Positions 1-10,135 of a stretch of DNA of 64,000 nt are shown one piece after another. Source of the DNA: Phaseolus vulgaris (Eukaryota; Streptophyta; Magnoliopsida; Fabales; Fabaceae). The stretch spans positions 35,712,464-35,776,463 of the forward strand of contig NC_023759.2 in assembly GCF_000499845.2 (NCBI RefSeq), read 5' to 3'. Positions within the stretch are counted from its first letter, which is position 1; each line of letters starts with the position of its first letter. The notes under the pieces are model-generated. The model had not been told where the DNA came from and did no database searches. It saw only the letters and a program-made list of their open reading frames with translations. The translations under genes and the position numbers were made by a program.

Positions 1-929
1 ATGACTGGCGTGTGTTGCTATTTGGGCTAACAAATGCCTCAAGAAATTTTATGAGATTAATGAACTATGTTTTGAGAGAATTTTTGGGCAAATTTTTTGT
101 GGTGTATTTTGATGACATCTTGATCTATAACACTAGTTTGGAATTACATGAGGAACATTTGTGTGCTATTTTAAATGTTCTTAGAACATAAAAGTTGTAT
201 GCTAATTTTGAGAAATGCACATTTTGTACTGAACAAATTGCATTCTTGTGTTTTGTGGGAAGTGCCAAAGGAGTTCACATAGATTATGAAAAGGTGACGG
301 CTATCCAAGAATTATGTTTACATCATGTTGAGTTTTCTTACAATATGGTTGTTGACAGCACATCGAATTGTGATCCATTTGAAATTTTGTATGGATTAAA
401 TCCTTTAACTCCAATATATTTGTTAACTATGCCTAACATTTCTCTTTTAAAGCATAAAGATACACAGACTAAGGTTGACTATGTGAGAAAGCAACATAAA
501 AAGGTTGAAGCACAAGTTGAAGAAAAAGGTGAAGGTTATTCTAAAGAAGTTAACAAAGGAAGAAAGAAAGTAATCTTTGATCCTGGAGATGGGGTCTGGG
601 TACACATGAGGAAAGCAATGTTAACTAGACAAAGAAAATCCAAGCTCCAATCTAGACGAGATGGACCTTTTCAAGTGTTAGAAATGATTAATGACAATGC
701 CTACAAGATTGATCTTTCAAGTAAGTACAATATGAGTAGCACTTTTAATGTATCTGATTTGTCTCCTTTTATTGCAAGTGATGAAGCTTTGGATTTAACT
801 TCAAGTCTTTTTCAAGAGGGAGGGAATGATGCGGACATCCTCCAGGGTCTTTCTCAAGAGGGAGGGAATGATGGGACATCCAAGCCCAAGGGCCACGCAC
901 AACAAGATTGGAATATTAAAATAAAATAA
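1..929 (+). pseudogene. Ty3/gypsy pol remnant, reverse transcriptase fused to integrase C-terminus
   Basis: The first 194 bases translate as the middle of a gypsy reverse transcriptase, with the FGLTNAS stretch and the catalytic YFDD box (bases 105-116), then a stop at about 189. The open frame from 195 continues with the KLYANFEKCTF region typical of gypsy RT thumb/connection. Near base 305-320 it jumps directly to the integrase C-terminal part (VEFSYN, then FEILYGLNPLTP), ending with the GPFQVL and TFNVSDLSPF motifs seen in legume gypsy polyproteins. RNase H and the integrase core with its D,D,E residues are missing, so this is an internal deletion that happens to keep the reading frame (244 aa). 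The start of the element lies outside the window. It cannot be functional. The lineage resembles CRM/Reina-type chromoviruses, but I see no chromodomain. Confidence 0.85.
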
Positions 930-1337
930 TATTATTATTTTATTTGAAGTTAGGATTTGAACTCAGGACCAAGTACAGAGTATCAACATAACCACTGGGA
1001 CAAATGATCATTCTTGAAATATAAGGATTATAGTATCGTCTTATTTTCTTACAAACAAGAAAAGACCTTTGTAAGTTATACACTGTTGAAACTCAGATTA
1101 GAGGGACGAATATTTTGATAATTTTAGAGAGTGTTTCTCTGCTAGGGTTTTTCCCTGTATCTTGCGATCTTATCAAGAATCCACCAATTCTTGTGGCGAT
1201 CATCCTTAGGCTTATCAAACTTTGTTTGTGGCACCTTCCTTTATCCAGGTTTTTATTGTTACTGTTTTGAATTTATTCTGTTCCGTAACCCTAAATTCCC
1301 AATTTTATTGTCATTCCTATTTGGATTCATATCAAGA
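930..1337 (+). repeat. Probable 3' LTR or untranslated region of the gypsy remnant
   Basis: No coding sequence is visible. The stretch follows the end of the gypsy pol and carries LTR-like text (a polypurine-rich GAGGGAGGGAATGATG repeated twice at 815-870, then a leader-like region around 1130-1330). It is cut on the right by the beginning of a truncated copia LTR at about 1338. Exact LTR ends could not be fixed. Confidence 0.4.
948..1012 (-). repeat. tRNA-like (SINE-like) A/B box sequence
   Basis: On the minus strand a box A-like string (CCCAGTGGTTA) is followed about 30 bases later by a box B-like string (GAGTTCAAATCC). This is the arrangement of RNA polymerase III internal promoters in tRNA-derived SINEs or tRNA pseudogenes. 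No cloverleaf was folded, and no poly-A or target duplication was found. Confidence 0.3.
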
Positions 1338-2323
1338 CTTACACAAACACCTTTTACAAGAAAGAATTAAGGAAGGATAACACCTGAAAGAAGATGCAAG
1401 AACTAAAAACCAGTAACCTAAATTGCAGCAGAACCGCACCAGCATCTTCACCAAGATCAAGGCACACTAAGAACAAGCACTTTTGAAGATCTTTTTGAAA
1501 ACCTTGCAAAAACTCATTCAAATCCTTTTCCTCACACTGAAAACTCTTGATCTCTGTTTAAACCGTGATTGCACAACAACATTTCATGTGAAAAGTGCCT
1601 TTCTTTATATAGAAATCATTTTTTAACAACTTTTTAAAAAATAGTTAAAAACCTGTTATAAAAACAACAGGTTAAACTCAAAACAAACAAATTGTTTTTC
1701 TGAAGGACTGTCAGCTCATCTTAACTGAAATAACTGACTGAACCGAACTTTTGGTGCCCTAACAAAATTTTGAAAAAAACCTTTCAGTAGATAAAAAATA
1801 AACCTATTGTTTCCCAAATAATTTTGTTTTTATTTTTGTGCAGTAACCTGATTTCTGAGAAAACTTTAAAGAGCTTTTTGGAAAACATTGAATCACTTAT
1901 TGTTCTTGATCTTACCACCTTGATTAGGCATATAGGGTAGAGCATGAAGCAAAAGGCAACCTTAAACTCACTCTAACCTATATACAAGATCACCTAACTA
2001 CACATTACAACCTTCAAAGCAAATTAGCTATTTTCTTCATCAAACACACACTAAGACTTGGCAGAGAAGAAGCTTCATCCATCTTCAACAATCTCCCCCT
2101 ATTGGATGGAGACAAATCCCCATTGCTTTGCATAGCTTTGAAGGAAAGTCATGGTCAATACCTGTACTGCACTAGATTCCAGAATATGCATAAAAAAACT
2201 TTTTAAAGATCAAACAAAACAAAACAGATTTGAGAAGTGTTATACCTCCCTGCAGTTTAATACCTGAACTAGATCGATACCTTACATGAGCTATTCTTCA
2301 ACTAACACAACCTATATCAAGCT

Positions 2324-2339
2324 ATTCTTCTCCCCCTTT
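2324..2339 (-). promoter_or_regulatory. Second polypurine tract-like site
   Basis: A purine run AAAGGGGGAGAAG on the minus strand lies about 230 bases upstream of the tract that borders the LTR. The same second run is found at the equivalent place in the other two Sirevirus copies (6494-6508 and 53281-53295). Confidence 0.6.
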
Positions 2340-2519
2340 GGATTTATCAAACAGAATGAGAGCATAGAATAAAAAAGAAATACACTATAGCCATACATGA
2401 TAGTTTAAAATAAAACACCATAAAGTGCTATTACAATCCAGAAATTAAAACACAACCAATGCAGTAAATTAAAAAGCATATTGTTCAACAAGACATAAAT
2501 GTGAAAGATTTGAAAAGGA

Positions 2520-3022
2520 TCACTTGTTCTTGTAGTAAAGTTCAGCTAGCTGCTCCTGGACTTCTTCAAGTTGATAGTCTAGGTGTTGATCATCTGTGAG
2601 AGTATCAAGCTTGTCGAGAACCTGTCTTTCAAACATTGATAAAGGTTCACCTCTATATTCAGGTGCTTGGTATGCAGCCAGTGCATTGTACTTTGTGGCA
2701 GCAACATCTTCATTCATGAATGAATGGACTGGTGATTCCTCCATGTGCTGCATAGATGGTTGAGCTGGTGATTCCATCCTATGTGATGATGAATGATGCA
2801 TCATATAGCATGATGCTTCTCAGCCTGCAAAGTTTCATCTTCAATAGGCACTCCAACATTTTCTTCCTCAACATCTCCATGATTGGTGGCTCCATGCTAA
2901 ACTCTATGAGCAACATTTCTTCTGAAAACCCAGTTGTTCCTCCTTATGAAAACCCATTTTCATGAGAGTAGAATTGTCTATCTCACTTGCTGCTTTGGTA
3001 GTATCATTTCTTTCATTTGTAG
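2520..3022 (-). pseudogene. Sirevirus third ORF, C-terminal remnant
   Basis: An open stretch of 94 codons (2520-2804) matches the C-terminal part of the third ORF found intact at 6701-7891 and 53440-54588: it shares EYRGEPLSMFERQVL and the terminal QLAELYY. Upstream, 2805-3022 still shows the family's text in another frame (the equivalent of the NDST-LLKMGF region), so at least one frameshift separates the two parts. Everything before this is missing. The protein of this family has no proven function; it lies where some elements carry an env-like ORF. Confidence 0.75.
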
Positions 3023-3903
3023 TATATGTTCTCGTCAATTGACTCAGTCGTTGTTGCTTCAGAGGAAGATGGTGGCTCCTCCTATCTCTTGGTGGTTTTC
3101 GCTATCTCTTTGGGTAGCTGAGAGTGGCTCCGTTGAAACAGGGGGGGTCCTACCTTTTGATTGCACTCCAACGATCAAGTTAGTACTAGGCTAAGAAACA
3201 GTAAGTATGTAAAGCAGTTTCAGTCTTAGAAACGACGTACCTTTTCTAGGGTTCTTACCACCCTTTATATAGGCTGTATTAGGTCAACTTCCCTATCCCT
3301 CAAGAATCTTTCCTTAAGTGGAATTAGGGTTTACTGGTGAGGCATCATGTGACGCGTCGCACAAGCTTAGCGCAGCCACGAAACAAGACTTGCCTCTTCT
3401 GGAGTGCAATCTTTGTAACAGTAAGGCCGCCAGGGTACCAACTCATGTACCAGCACTGCGGCGCCATCTGTTATGTGAGTGCCCTAATTATTCACGTGTC
3501 ATGCATGCAGTCTTTCCCTTGAAACCCTAATCCTTATGGGCCTTAGCACCTCTAGGGAACACTTGCTTGTGCCGTACCTGATTGTACTATACACACCCCA
3601 TGCATGATCCTCTCGTGATTGATGTCTTTCTGGTATTTGGGTGTTAACTCATACTATCTGTGGGGCCTAGCTTACGTGGCCCATTATTACTGTCGGACCA
3701 CCGAGGTTTGATGTCGACATCTGATGTTGACCTCTTCTTCAGCCAAGGTCCGAGGTCTGGCTAGTTCAGGAACCAAGACTTAGAAATGATTAATCTGCTT
3801 TCATAAAGTCCCATTCATTAGTCAAACTGTTATCTTTTTGTATGATTATGTCACAAAGCTTTTATTTTTCTTTTTCATATCACATATCCTTTTTCCTAGA
3901 GAT
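3023..3903 (-). repeat. LTR-like fragment with TATA box, copy A
   Basis: Bases 3030-3485 are repeated in the same orientation at 20795-21165. On the minus strand a TATA box (TATATAAAGG) lies near 3262-3272, followed by leader-like sequence, so the fragment looks like part of an LTR of another retroelement running on the minus strand. Copy A carries about 90 bases (3165-3245) that copy B lacks, bounded by a short direct repeat TACCTTTT. No coding sequence is supported. Confidence 0.5.
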
Positions 3904-3908
3904 ATTTG
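3904..3908. repeat. Target site duplication of the Sirevirus, left copy (ATTTG)
   Basis: ATTTG here is followed by the LTR end TGTTGGG. The same five bases follow the other end of the element at 20480-20484. Five bases is the normal duplication for LTR retrotransposons. Confidence 0.85.
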
Positions 3909-4366
3909 TGTTGGGTCTATTAGTGTCTAAGTTCAAGAGGGGAGGGGTGAATTGAGCTTATAAAATTTTCGCAAGAACACACAATTTGAATACCAATTGA
4001 ATCATTGATTCTTCAGAGCAGTCTTAGCACAATTTGAATTTGTTCAAATTAAAATTGTAATCAACAGAGGGTTATAACAGAATCAGATTAGTTGGATTTT
4101 ATGAGTATGCAGAATACAGCTATGCCAAGAAATCAATCAAATTCATTCAACACAAGGTTTTAAAGAGAATGAATCTTTCTCAGGTTTTAATGAATAGACT
4201 ATTTGTTCACAGATCAATTAAAACATCATATACAACTGCCTTGTTTGTGATAAGAGAGCTTTAACAAATCAGGAAGCACAATTTTTATTAAACCCAGAAT
4301 TAACAGATTCAATTTCAAAAGAACAGATTTAGTTCTTGACAAAATTAAGCAAAACCAGAAACGAGT

Positions 4367-4371
4367 GCAGG
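4367..4371. repeat. Target site duplication GCAGG of the inserted solo LTR
   Basis: GCAGG precedes the insert here and follows it at 5363-5367. The uninterrupted copy of the same sequence in the 5' LTR, at about 14866, reads GTGCAGGGATGAG with a single GCAGG, which proves the insertion point. Confidence 0.9.
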
Positions 4372-5362
4372 TGATGTGATTCCACTAGCCATATGGAGAA
4401 TGATTCTTGACATTCTTAGGAATCACCTTGAGCTGGACATTATTTAGGCACTTTTCTTAGAGTTGGATCATTGTTCTAAGACAAGAACTCACCAAAAACT
4501 AGTACCAAATCCCAAACTCAATTGGATGTTCCACATATTGTCAAATTGAACCAAAAGAGATGGAGGAAAGGCAAAAACACTAATTAACAACACAAAACAG
4601 TAAGGAACCGAATAAAATTGCTGGAATTGAAGAACAAAAGATGAAAAACAGCCAAGAACACAAATGAACCATAGCTACACAAAACAAGCTGAAATTGCCG
4701 AACCAAAACAACTAGGAAACAAGCTGCGACAATGCTCATGAAGATGGAAGAATGGTTGGATGATCACGCCACTAGAAGTATGGATGCTCCTAGATGAGTG
4801 TGCAAGCCGCCACTTGAGGAAACCATGATCCTTCAAGATAAGACTAGAGAAGAAGGCTCAAAAGCTCTCCAATGCTCACTCCAATTTTGAGTATAGTTTC
4901 TTTACATAAATTCAAATCTGAAAAATACAAGGAGAGCACCTTTATTTATAGCCTAAGGTGCTGAAAAACAAAGCTAAGAGAATTCAAAATTCCCTCCTAA
5001 ACTTCTTCAAAACCGGCGCCTAAACCTATGCATGAGGAAGGTGTGACCTCTTCCTTCACTTTGGCACCTCCTATTTTACTCCTACACCTATCTACTAATA
5101 CACCCCCCCTCCTAAAGCTCCTAACTAATGCCTAAAAGATGCTATAACAAAAGAGGTTTCTAATGTTTCTTTCTAATCACCTTCAACTAAAGAAATTACA
5201 AAAAGAGAAAATAAATGTCCCCTAGCTCCAAAACCTTTGAACATGCTTCTTGTAATCCTTTGAGGTGGGCTTTGACCTCCATGGGCGTCCTCCATTTGTG
5301 CCTCTACCTCTTCTTGATCTTGTTGATTGGCCTCCATGTCCTCTTGAGCTTGATCTCCATCA
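4372..5362 (-). mobile_element. Solo LTR (991 bp) of a gypsy-type element
   Basis: Termini TGATGTGATT...CTCCATCA with 5-bp duplication GCAGG. The first 750 bases are clearly homologous to the LTRs of the TR-GAG element at 15686-20339, while the last 200 bases (U3 on the minus strand) are different, so it belongs to a sister subfamily. On the minus strand the U3 part can be read as a pol-tail-like peptide containing RITRSMFK, which suggests that in the parent element the pol ORF ran into the LTR. No internal region is left, as expected after LTR-LTR recombination. Confidence 0.85.
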
Positions 5363-6326
5363 GCAGGGATGAGAGGAAAAGACAAGCAGGTTTTTATACT
5401 GGTTCACTCATACAGAGCTACATCCAGTTTCACCTTACTCCAAGGTGGAATCCACTAAGAACAGTACCAATCACTTACAAACACAGCAGTTCTTGAACAC
5501 TACAAGAACAATACAACCAATGCTGAAAAACCCTATTTCAGCACACCTTGCACTCCAAGAAACCCTATCAAGGAGTGACTAACACTTACTCCTTTACAAA
5601 GCAGAATAAAGGAAAGATTACACCTGAAAAGAAGATGCAAGAACTCAAAACCAGTAGTTCAATTTGCTGCAGAACTGCACCAGCACCTTCACCAAGATCA
5701 AAGGTTTCCTAGAACAAGCACACTTGAAAAATCCCTTTGAAAAACCTTTCAAAAATCTTTTCAATCCTTCTTCTCACATAGAAAGTGTTTCATCTCTGTC
5801 AAAAACGTAATTGCTCAGCATCCTTTCATGTGAGAGAGACTTTTCTTTATATAGAAAACAGTTTCTAACTTCTTTTCAAAAAATAGTTGAAAAGCTGTTA
5901 TGAAAACAACAGATTCAGTTTTGAACTTAACAGATTTATTTTGTGAAAACTGCCAACTCAGCTAACTGAAATAACTGTCTGAGTTGTACCTTTGGTGCCC
6001 TAACTAACTTTCGAAAATCCTTTCAGCAGACCAAAGAATAAACCTGTTCTTTTATAGTGAAACAGATTCATTTTTGTGCAGTATCTTGATTTTAGGAGAA
6101 AACTCTAAAAAGCTTTTGGAAAAACTTTTAACCACTTCATGTGCTTGATCTAGGCTTGGTTAGGCATTTAGGATAGATCATGTAGCAAAAGGCAACCTTA
6201 CACACATACAAAAGCCTACATATAAGATCATATAAACCTATTACAAACTTTACAACAACCTAGCTATTTTCTACATCAAACACAAACCAACACTAGGTAG
6301 AGAAGAGACTTCATCCATCTTCAACA

Positions 6327-6337
6327 ATCTCCCCCTG
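6327..6337 (-). promoter_or_regulatory. Polypurine tract of the Sirevirus
   Basis: AGGGGGAGAT on the minus strand directly precedes the 3' LTR start TGTTGAAG. It primes plus-strand synthesis in LTR retrotransposons. A second purine run lies at 6494-6508. Confidence 0.85.
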
Positions 6338-6493
6338 TTTGATGGAGACAAATCCCCTTTGCACAACATAGTTTGATGATCACAATCTGTATTAGACTAA
6401 CTGCCAAAATCTGCACAGAATTTTTAGACATAAAACCAGAATTGAGCAGTTGTGAGTTTTGTGCTACCTCCATGTAGCTTTCTCTGTGAGCTG

Positions 6494-6508
6494 TTCTTCT
6501 CCCCCTTT
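6494..6508 (-). promoter_or_regulatory. Second polypurine tract-like site of the Sirevirus
   Basis: AAAGGGGGAGAAGAA on the minus strand, about 160 bases before the LTR-proximal tract. Multiple tracts before the 3' LTR are a known trait of Sireviruses, and the same spacing pattern is seen in the two other copies of this window. Confidence 0.65.
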
Positions 6509-6700
6509 GGATTCATCAAACAGAATAAAGCATGGGATAAAAAGATACAAGCCATTCATCACAGTTCAAACTATAAATCCAGTATTAAGTTCTATTACAA
6601 ACCATAATAAAATCAACTAAAAAACAGTGCAGAATAAAGACAAACAGATTAAAACCAAATTGTTCAACAACATATAAAAGATAAAGCCTTAGAAATAGGA

Positions 6701-7891
6701 TCACTTGTCGTTGTAGTAAAGCTCAGCTAGCTGCACTTGAACTCCTTCAAGTTGGTCATCCAAGTGTTGAAACCTGGCATAAGTCATTTCATAGTGTGCC
6801 TTCTGTTCATATATGAGTGTGTCCAGCCTGCTTAGTACTTGTCTTTCAAACATGGACAGAGGTTCACCTCTGTACTCAGGTTCCTCATATGCAACCATTG
6901 CATTTTGACTTGTAGCAGCAACATCTTCATGTCCAGCAGAGTGCACTGGTGATTCATCCATGTGCTGCACTCCATCAGCATTTTCTTCTTCTTCATTTGC
7001 TGGATCAACTGCTTCATTTTCAGCTCTGTTTGCAGCATTCCTTCTAAATACCCAGCTGTCATCCTCCTTTTGAAACCCCATCTTCAAGAGAGTAGAGTTG
7101 TCTATTTCACTAGCTGCCTTAATGGTGTCATTTCTATCATTTGTAGTGTCAACTTCAAAATAATCGATTAGCTTTGACACAAAAATAGCATATGGAAAAC
7201 GATAGTCTGGTAACCTTGTGGATTTGAGCATATGCTCCACCATTGTACTCACCCAATTTACCTTGAGTTGGTTCATGATACAGTACAGCAGAATCAAATC
7301 TTCTTCATGGAGAGTTGCATGATTACTTCCTCTTGGAGTAAGCTGCCAAGCAATGATGTAGGCTAGGAGTCTTGGAATGATTGTGAGATTTCCAACATGG
7401 AATCTAGCTACTGGTTTAGTTGGGTTTCTAACAAAACTCCTATAAAATTGCATTTTGTTGAACCCTTGGATTCCAGCAATATTCCCTTTGCTAACCTTCA
7501 TTCCAGAGTACTTGATTCCTCCCACATTGCTCCATATTTCTCTTGTAATTTTCAGCTTCACACCTTTCACATGGGAGACCAAATTTTTGCCATCTTGAAC
7601 CAAGTTGCTATAGAATACTTTCACCAAGTTTGGATAGACATTTCCAGTCATCTCTAAGAAGTTCTTCAGCTTTTGATGCTTGAGCAAGGTTTTTGCTTCA
7701 GTCAAATTTTCTTCTCTCAACCAAGAGAATTCCAGCACTTTGGGTGCATTGACTTGCTTTCTGCTTGTCTCATGGATGAACCTTGTCATTGCTTCAGAAT
7801 CTCCAGCAAACCATTTCTCCAGAATACCTTGGTTGCTACTGGATTGCTCTTTGGATTTCTTCTTTCTGTGTGATGAGGATGCCATACTCAA
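6701..7891 (-). CDS. Sirevirus third ORF (plant transposon protein of unknown function)
   Basis: An uninterrupted 396-aa ORF between pol and the 3' LTR. The N-terminus is basic and serine-rich (MSMASSSHRKKKSKE), followed by a roughly 220-residue conserved core (from GILEKWFAG through YFEVDTTNDRND), an acidic linker near residue 300 and a C-terminal coiled-coil-like tail (EPLSMFERQVL...QLAELYY). I see no signal peptide or membrane segment, so calling it an envelope protein is not supported. It resembles the family annotated as putative plant transposon protein; a role is unknown. A homologue with the same architecture is intact at 53440-54588, and a third is broken at 2520-3022. The second methionine (MASSS) matches the start of the homologue and may be the true start. 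Confidence 0.8.
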   Translation of the reverse strand: MSMASSSHRKKKSKEQSSSNQGILEKWFAGDSEAMTRFIHETSRKQVNAPKVLEFSWLREENLTEAKTLLKHQKLKNFLEMTGNVYPNLVKVFYSNLVQDGKNLVSHVKGVKLKITREIWSNVGGIKYSGMKVSKGNIAGIQGFNKMQFYRSFVRNPTKPVARFHVGNLTIIPRLLAYIIAWQLTPRGSNHATLHEEDLILLYCIMNQLKVNWVSTMVEHMLKSTRLPDYRFPYAIFVSKLIDYFEVDTTNDRNDTIKAASEIDNSTLLKMGFQKEDDSWVFRRNAANRAENEAVDPANEEEENADGVQHMDESPVHSAGHEDVAATSQNAMVAYEEPEYRGEPLSMFERQVLSRLDTLIYEQKAHYEMTYARFQHLDDQLEGVQVQLAELYYNDK

Positions 7892-8455
7892 TTTGTTGTT
7901 ACCTGCACCAGTTTATTAATATACAATTCCAGCTAGAAAAAAAATTGCAGTTCAGATTATCACTCAAAACAGAAACGAAACCTGTAGTGAAGCAAATGTG
8001 AACTTGGACAGCTTATAGCACAGATGAGAAGGTGTGAGAGAAAAGCTTATTTGTGCTAGGTTTATATAGAGTTTTTAAACCAAATTTTGAAAATCACAAA
8101 TTTTAAAGCAAGACAATTTTATCAGATTTCAAGAATTATGGGTTTTGAAGAAAAATCAAATCTATCAGATATGCTACAGATTTTATTCCTATGGTACAGC
8201 AGGTTCAGGTGTGGATTCACGTAAGAATATATTGGAACCAGATTTTGGCAAATCAAATCTGTTGCACCTTCACAATATCCAATTAGTTAGGATACCCACA
8301 CATTAATTGGCATTGATCTGCTGGTTAATAACCGTAAAAGCAGTCAAAGATAAAGTGAGAGAGAGAAAAGTAAATCTTTATCTTTCCTAGTCACACCTGT
8401 GATTTTGAAATAGGGAGCAAAACATGTTAAAAGATAAAACAACAGATTGAAATTT
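7892..8455 (-). other. Spacer between pol and the third ORF
   Basis: No coding sequence. On the minus strand the string TGGTGCAGGTAAC lies 15-30 bases upstream of the third ORF start, a possible splice acceptor; a CAGGT also precedes the start in the homologous copy near 54605. Confidence 0.5.
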
Positions 8456-9853
8456 CTACTGCAGAGGACAATTTAAGCTAATGATACCCAATTCATTTAG
8501 AAGAAAATAAAACCTGTCTTTAGCAAGAGGTTTAGTGAATAGATCAGCCAATTGAAATTCAGTGCCAATGAATTTTATATCACAAGTTCCATTAGCTATA
8601 TGTTCTCTTAGAAAGTGATGTCTAATTTCAATATGTTTAGTCCTTGAGTGCATGACAGGATTCTTAGACAGATTTATGACACTAGTATTATCACAATTTA
8701 TAGGTATCTTGTTTAACAAAATTCCAAAATCACTTAGCTGCTGCCTTAGCCATAAGGTTTGAGCACAACAACTTCCAGCAGCTATGTATTCTGCCTCTGT
8801 TGTAGAGAGAGCAACATAAGCTTGTTTCTTGCAATGCCAAGAGATTAGGCTTGATTCAAGCATGTTACAAGTCCCACTTGTGCTTTTTCTGTCAACCTTG
8901 CAACCTGCAAAGTCAGAGTCTGAAAAACCAGTTAAATTTAAAGATACATTGTTAGGATACCATAATCCAACATCCTTAGATCCTTGCAAGTATTTCAGAA
9001 TTCTCTTTGCTGCATTGTAGTGTGATTCTTTTGAAGCAGATTGATATCTAGCACATAAGCACACAACAAACATAATGTCAGGCCTGCTGGCAGTTAAGTA
9101 TAATAAGGAACCAATTAAACCCCTATACTTGGTTTGATCCACTGATTTTCCTGCAGAATCTTGATCCAGCTGGCAGCTTGTTGAAATAGGAGTGATGATT
9201 GCTTTGCATTGATCCATATCAAACCTCTTAAGCAGCTCCTTGCAGTATTTTTCTTGGCTTATGAAAATTCCATCCTTGAGTTGTTTAACTTGTAGTCCAA
9301 GGAAGAAATTCATTTCTCCTAACATTGACATCTCAAACTCACTTTTCATTGTTTTCACAAAGTCTTCACACATCTCTTCATTTGTGGATCCAAAGATAAT
9401 ATCATCTACATAGATTTGCACAAGTATAATGTCTTCTCTTTTCTTCTTTATAAAGAGAGTTTTATCAGAATTGCCACGGCTATATCCTTGAGAGAGCAGA
9501 AATTCACTTAGCCTCTCATACCATTGCCTAGGTGCTTGCTTCAATCCATATAAGGTCTTCTTAAGCATGTACACATGTTCTGGATTTTTGTGATCTTCAA
9601 ACCCTGGAGGCTGAGATACAAACACCTCTTCATTGATGTAACCATTTAGGAATGCACTCTTGACATCCATTTGAAACAGCTTGAAACCTTGTATGCTGGA
9701 AAATGCTAGAAGTAATCTGACAGCTTCAAGACGTGCTACTGGTGCATAGGTTTCACCAAAATCAATTCCCTCTTCTTGGTTATAACCTTTAGCAACCAGC
9801 CTTGCTGTATTTCTAGTGATAGCCCCATGCTCATCCATCTTGATCCTGTACAC
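8456..9853 (-). pseudogene. pol: Copia reverse transcriptase and RNase H
   Basis: A 465-codon stretch with the copia reverse transcriptase: FAETYAPV-like motif (here GETYAPVARLE), LNGYINEEVF, LYGLKQAPRQWYE and the catalytic YVDD (at about 9409-9398). RNase H follows with the SDSDFAGC, TTEAEYIA and LADLFTKPL motifs. The product would copy RNA into DNA and degrade the template in the cytoplasmic particle. The frame is entered through a stop: the codon just before the listed start is TGA where a tryptophan is expected, so this ORF is a downstream piece of a longer pol, not a gene of its own. It ends normally, 565 bases before the third ORF. Confidence 0.92.
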
Positions 9854-10135
9854 TCACTTGGTTCCTATGATATTCATCTCATGCTTTCTTGGAACCAAGG
9901 TCCACACTTCATTGTATTCAAACTGGTTCAGTTCTTCCTGCATTGCTGTTATCCAATTGTTGTCTTGCAGTGCTTCTTCCAGACTTTTAGGCTCAATCTG
10001 TGAAACAAAAGCCATTGTTCTGCATAAATTATTGAGTGAATTTCTTGTTGAGACTCCTTTCTCAATTTTACCAATTACATTATCTAGTGTAAGATCCCTG
10101 GGTGTCTTCCATTCCTTAGGCAATCCTGCATTCAC
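9854..10135 (-). pseudogene. pol: Copia reverse transcriptase, N-terminal part
   Basis: A 94-codon open piece containing the LEEALQDNNWITAMQEEL motif that starts copia reverse transcriptase. It is joined to the following part (8456-9853) in frame through one nonsense codon and separated from the integrase by a frameshift around 10132-10150. It has no start of its own (the first codon is GTG). Confidence 0.85.

Larger units (their letters stand above)
1338..3022 (-). mobile_element. Sirevirus-like copia element, 3' end fragment
   Basis: Read on the minus strand this is the end of the third ORF, an untranslated stretch, the polypurine tract and the start of the 3' LTR. The LTR terminus TGTTGAAGATGG lies at 2090 (minus strand), directly after the tract AGGGGGAGAT (2091-2100). 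The LTR is cut at about 1338 and the coding part is cut at about 3022, so both ends are truncated. The sequence is clearly the same family as the full element at 3909-20479 and the fragment at 51240-55172. Confidence 0.85.
3909..6326 (-). repeat. Sirevirus 3' LTR, split by a solo LTR
   Basis: It starts on the minus strand at 6326 with TGTTGAAGATGG next to the polypurine tract and ends at 3909 with CCCAACA. Without the inserted 991-bp LTR and one 5-bp duplication it is about 1422 bases. A TATA box (TATATAAAG, minus strand) is at 5845-5853. It matches the 5' LTR apart from a short region near 3950-4010 and scattered substitutions. Confidence 0.9.

Noticed and set aside
5173..5385. 70-codon minus-strand frame with pol-tail-like text in the solo LTR
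   Set aside because: Probably the end of a pol ORF reaching into the LTR; no gene can start or be expressed here on its own. Mentioned under the solo LTR.
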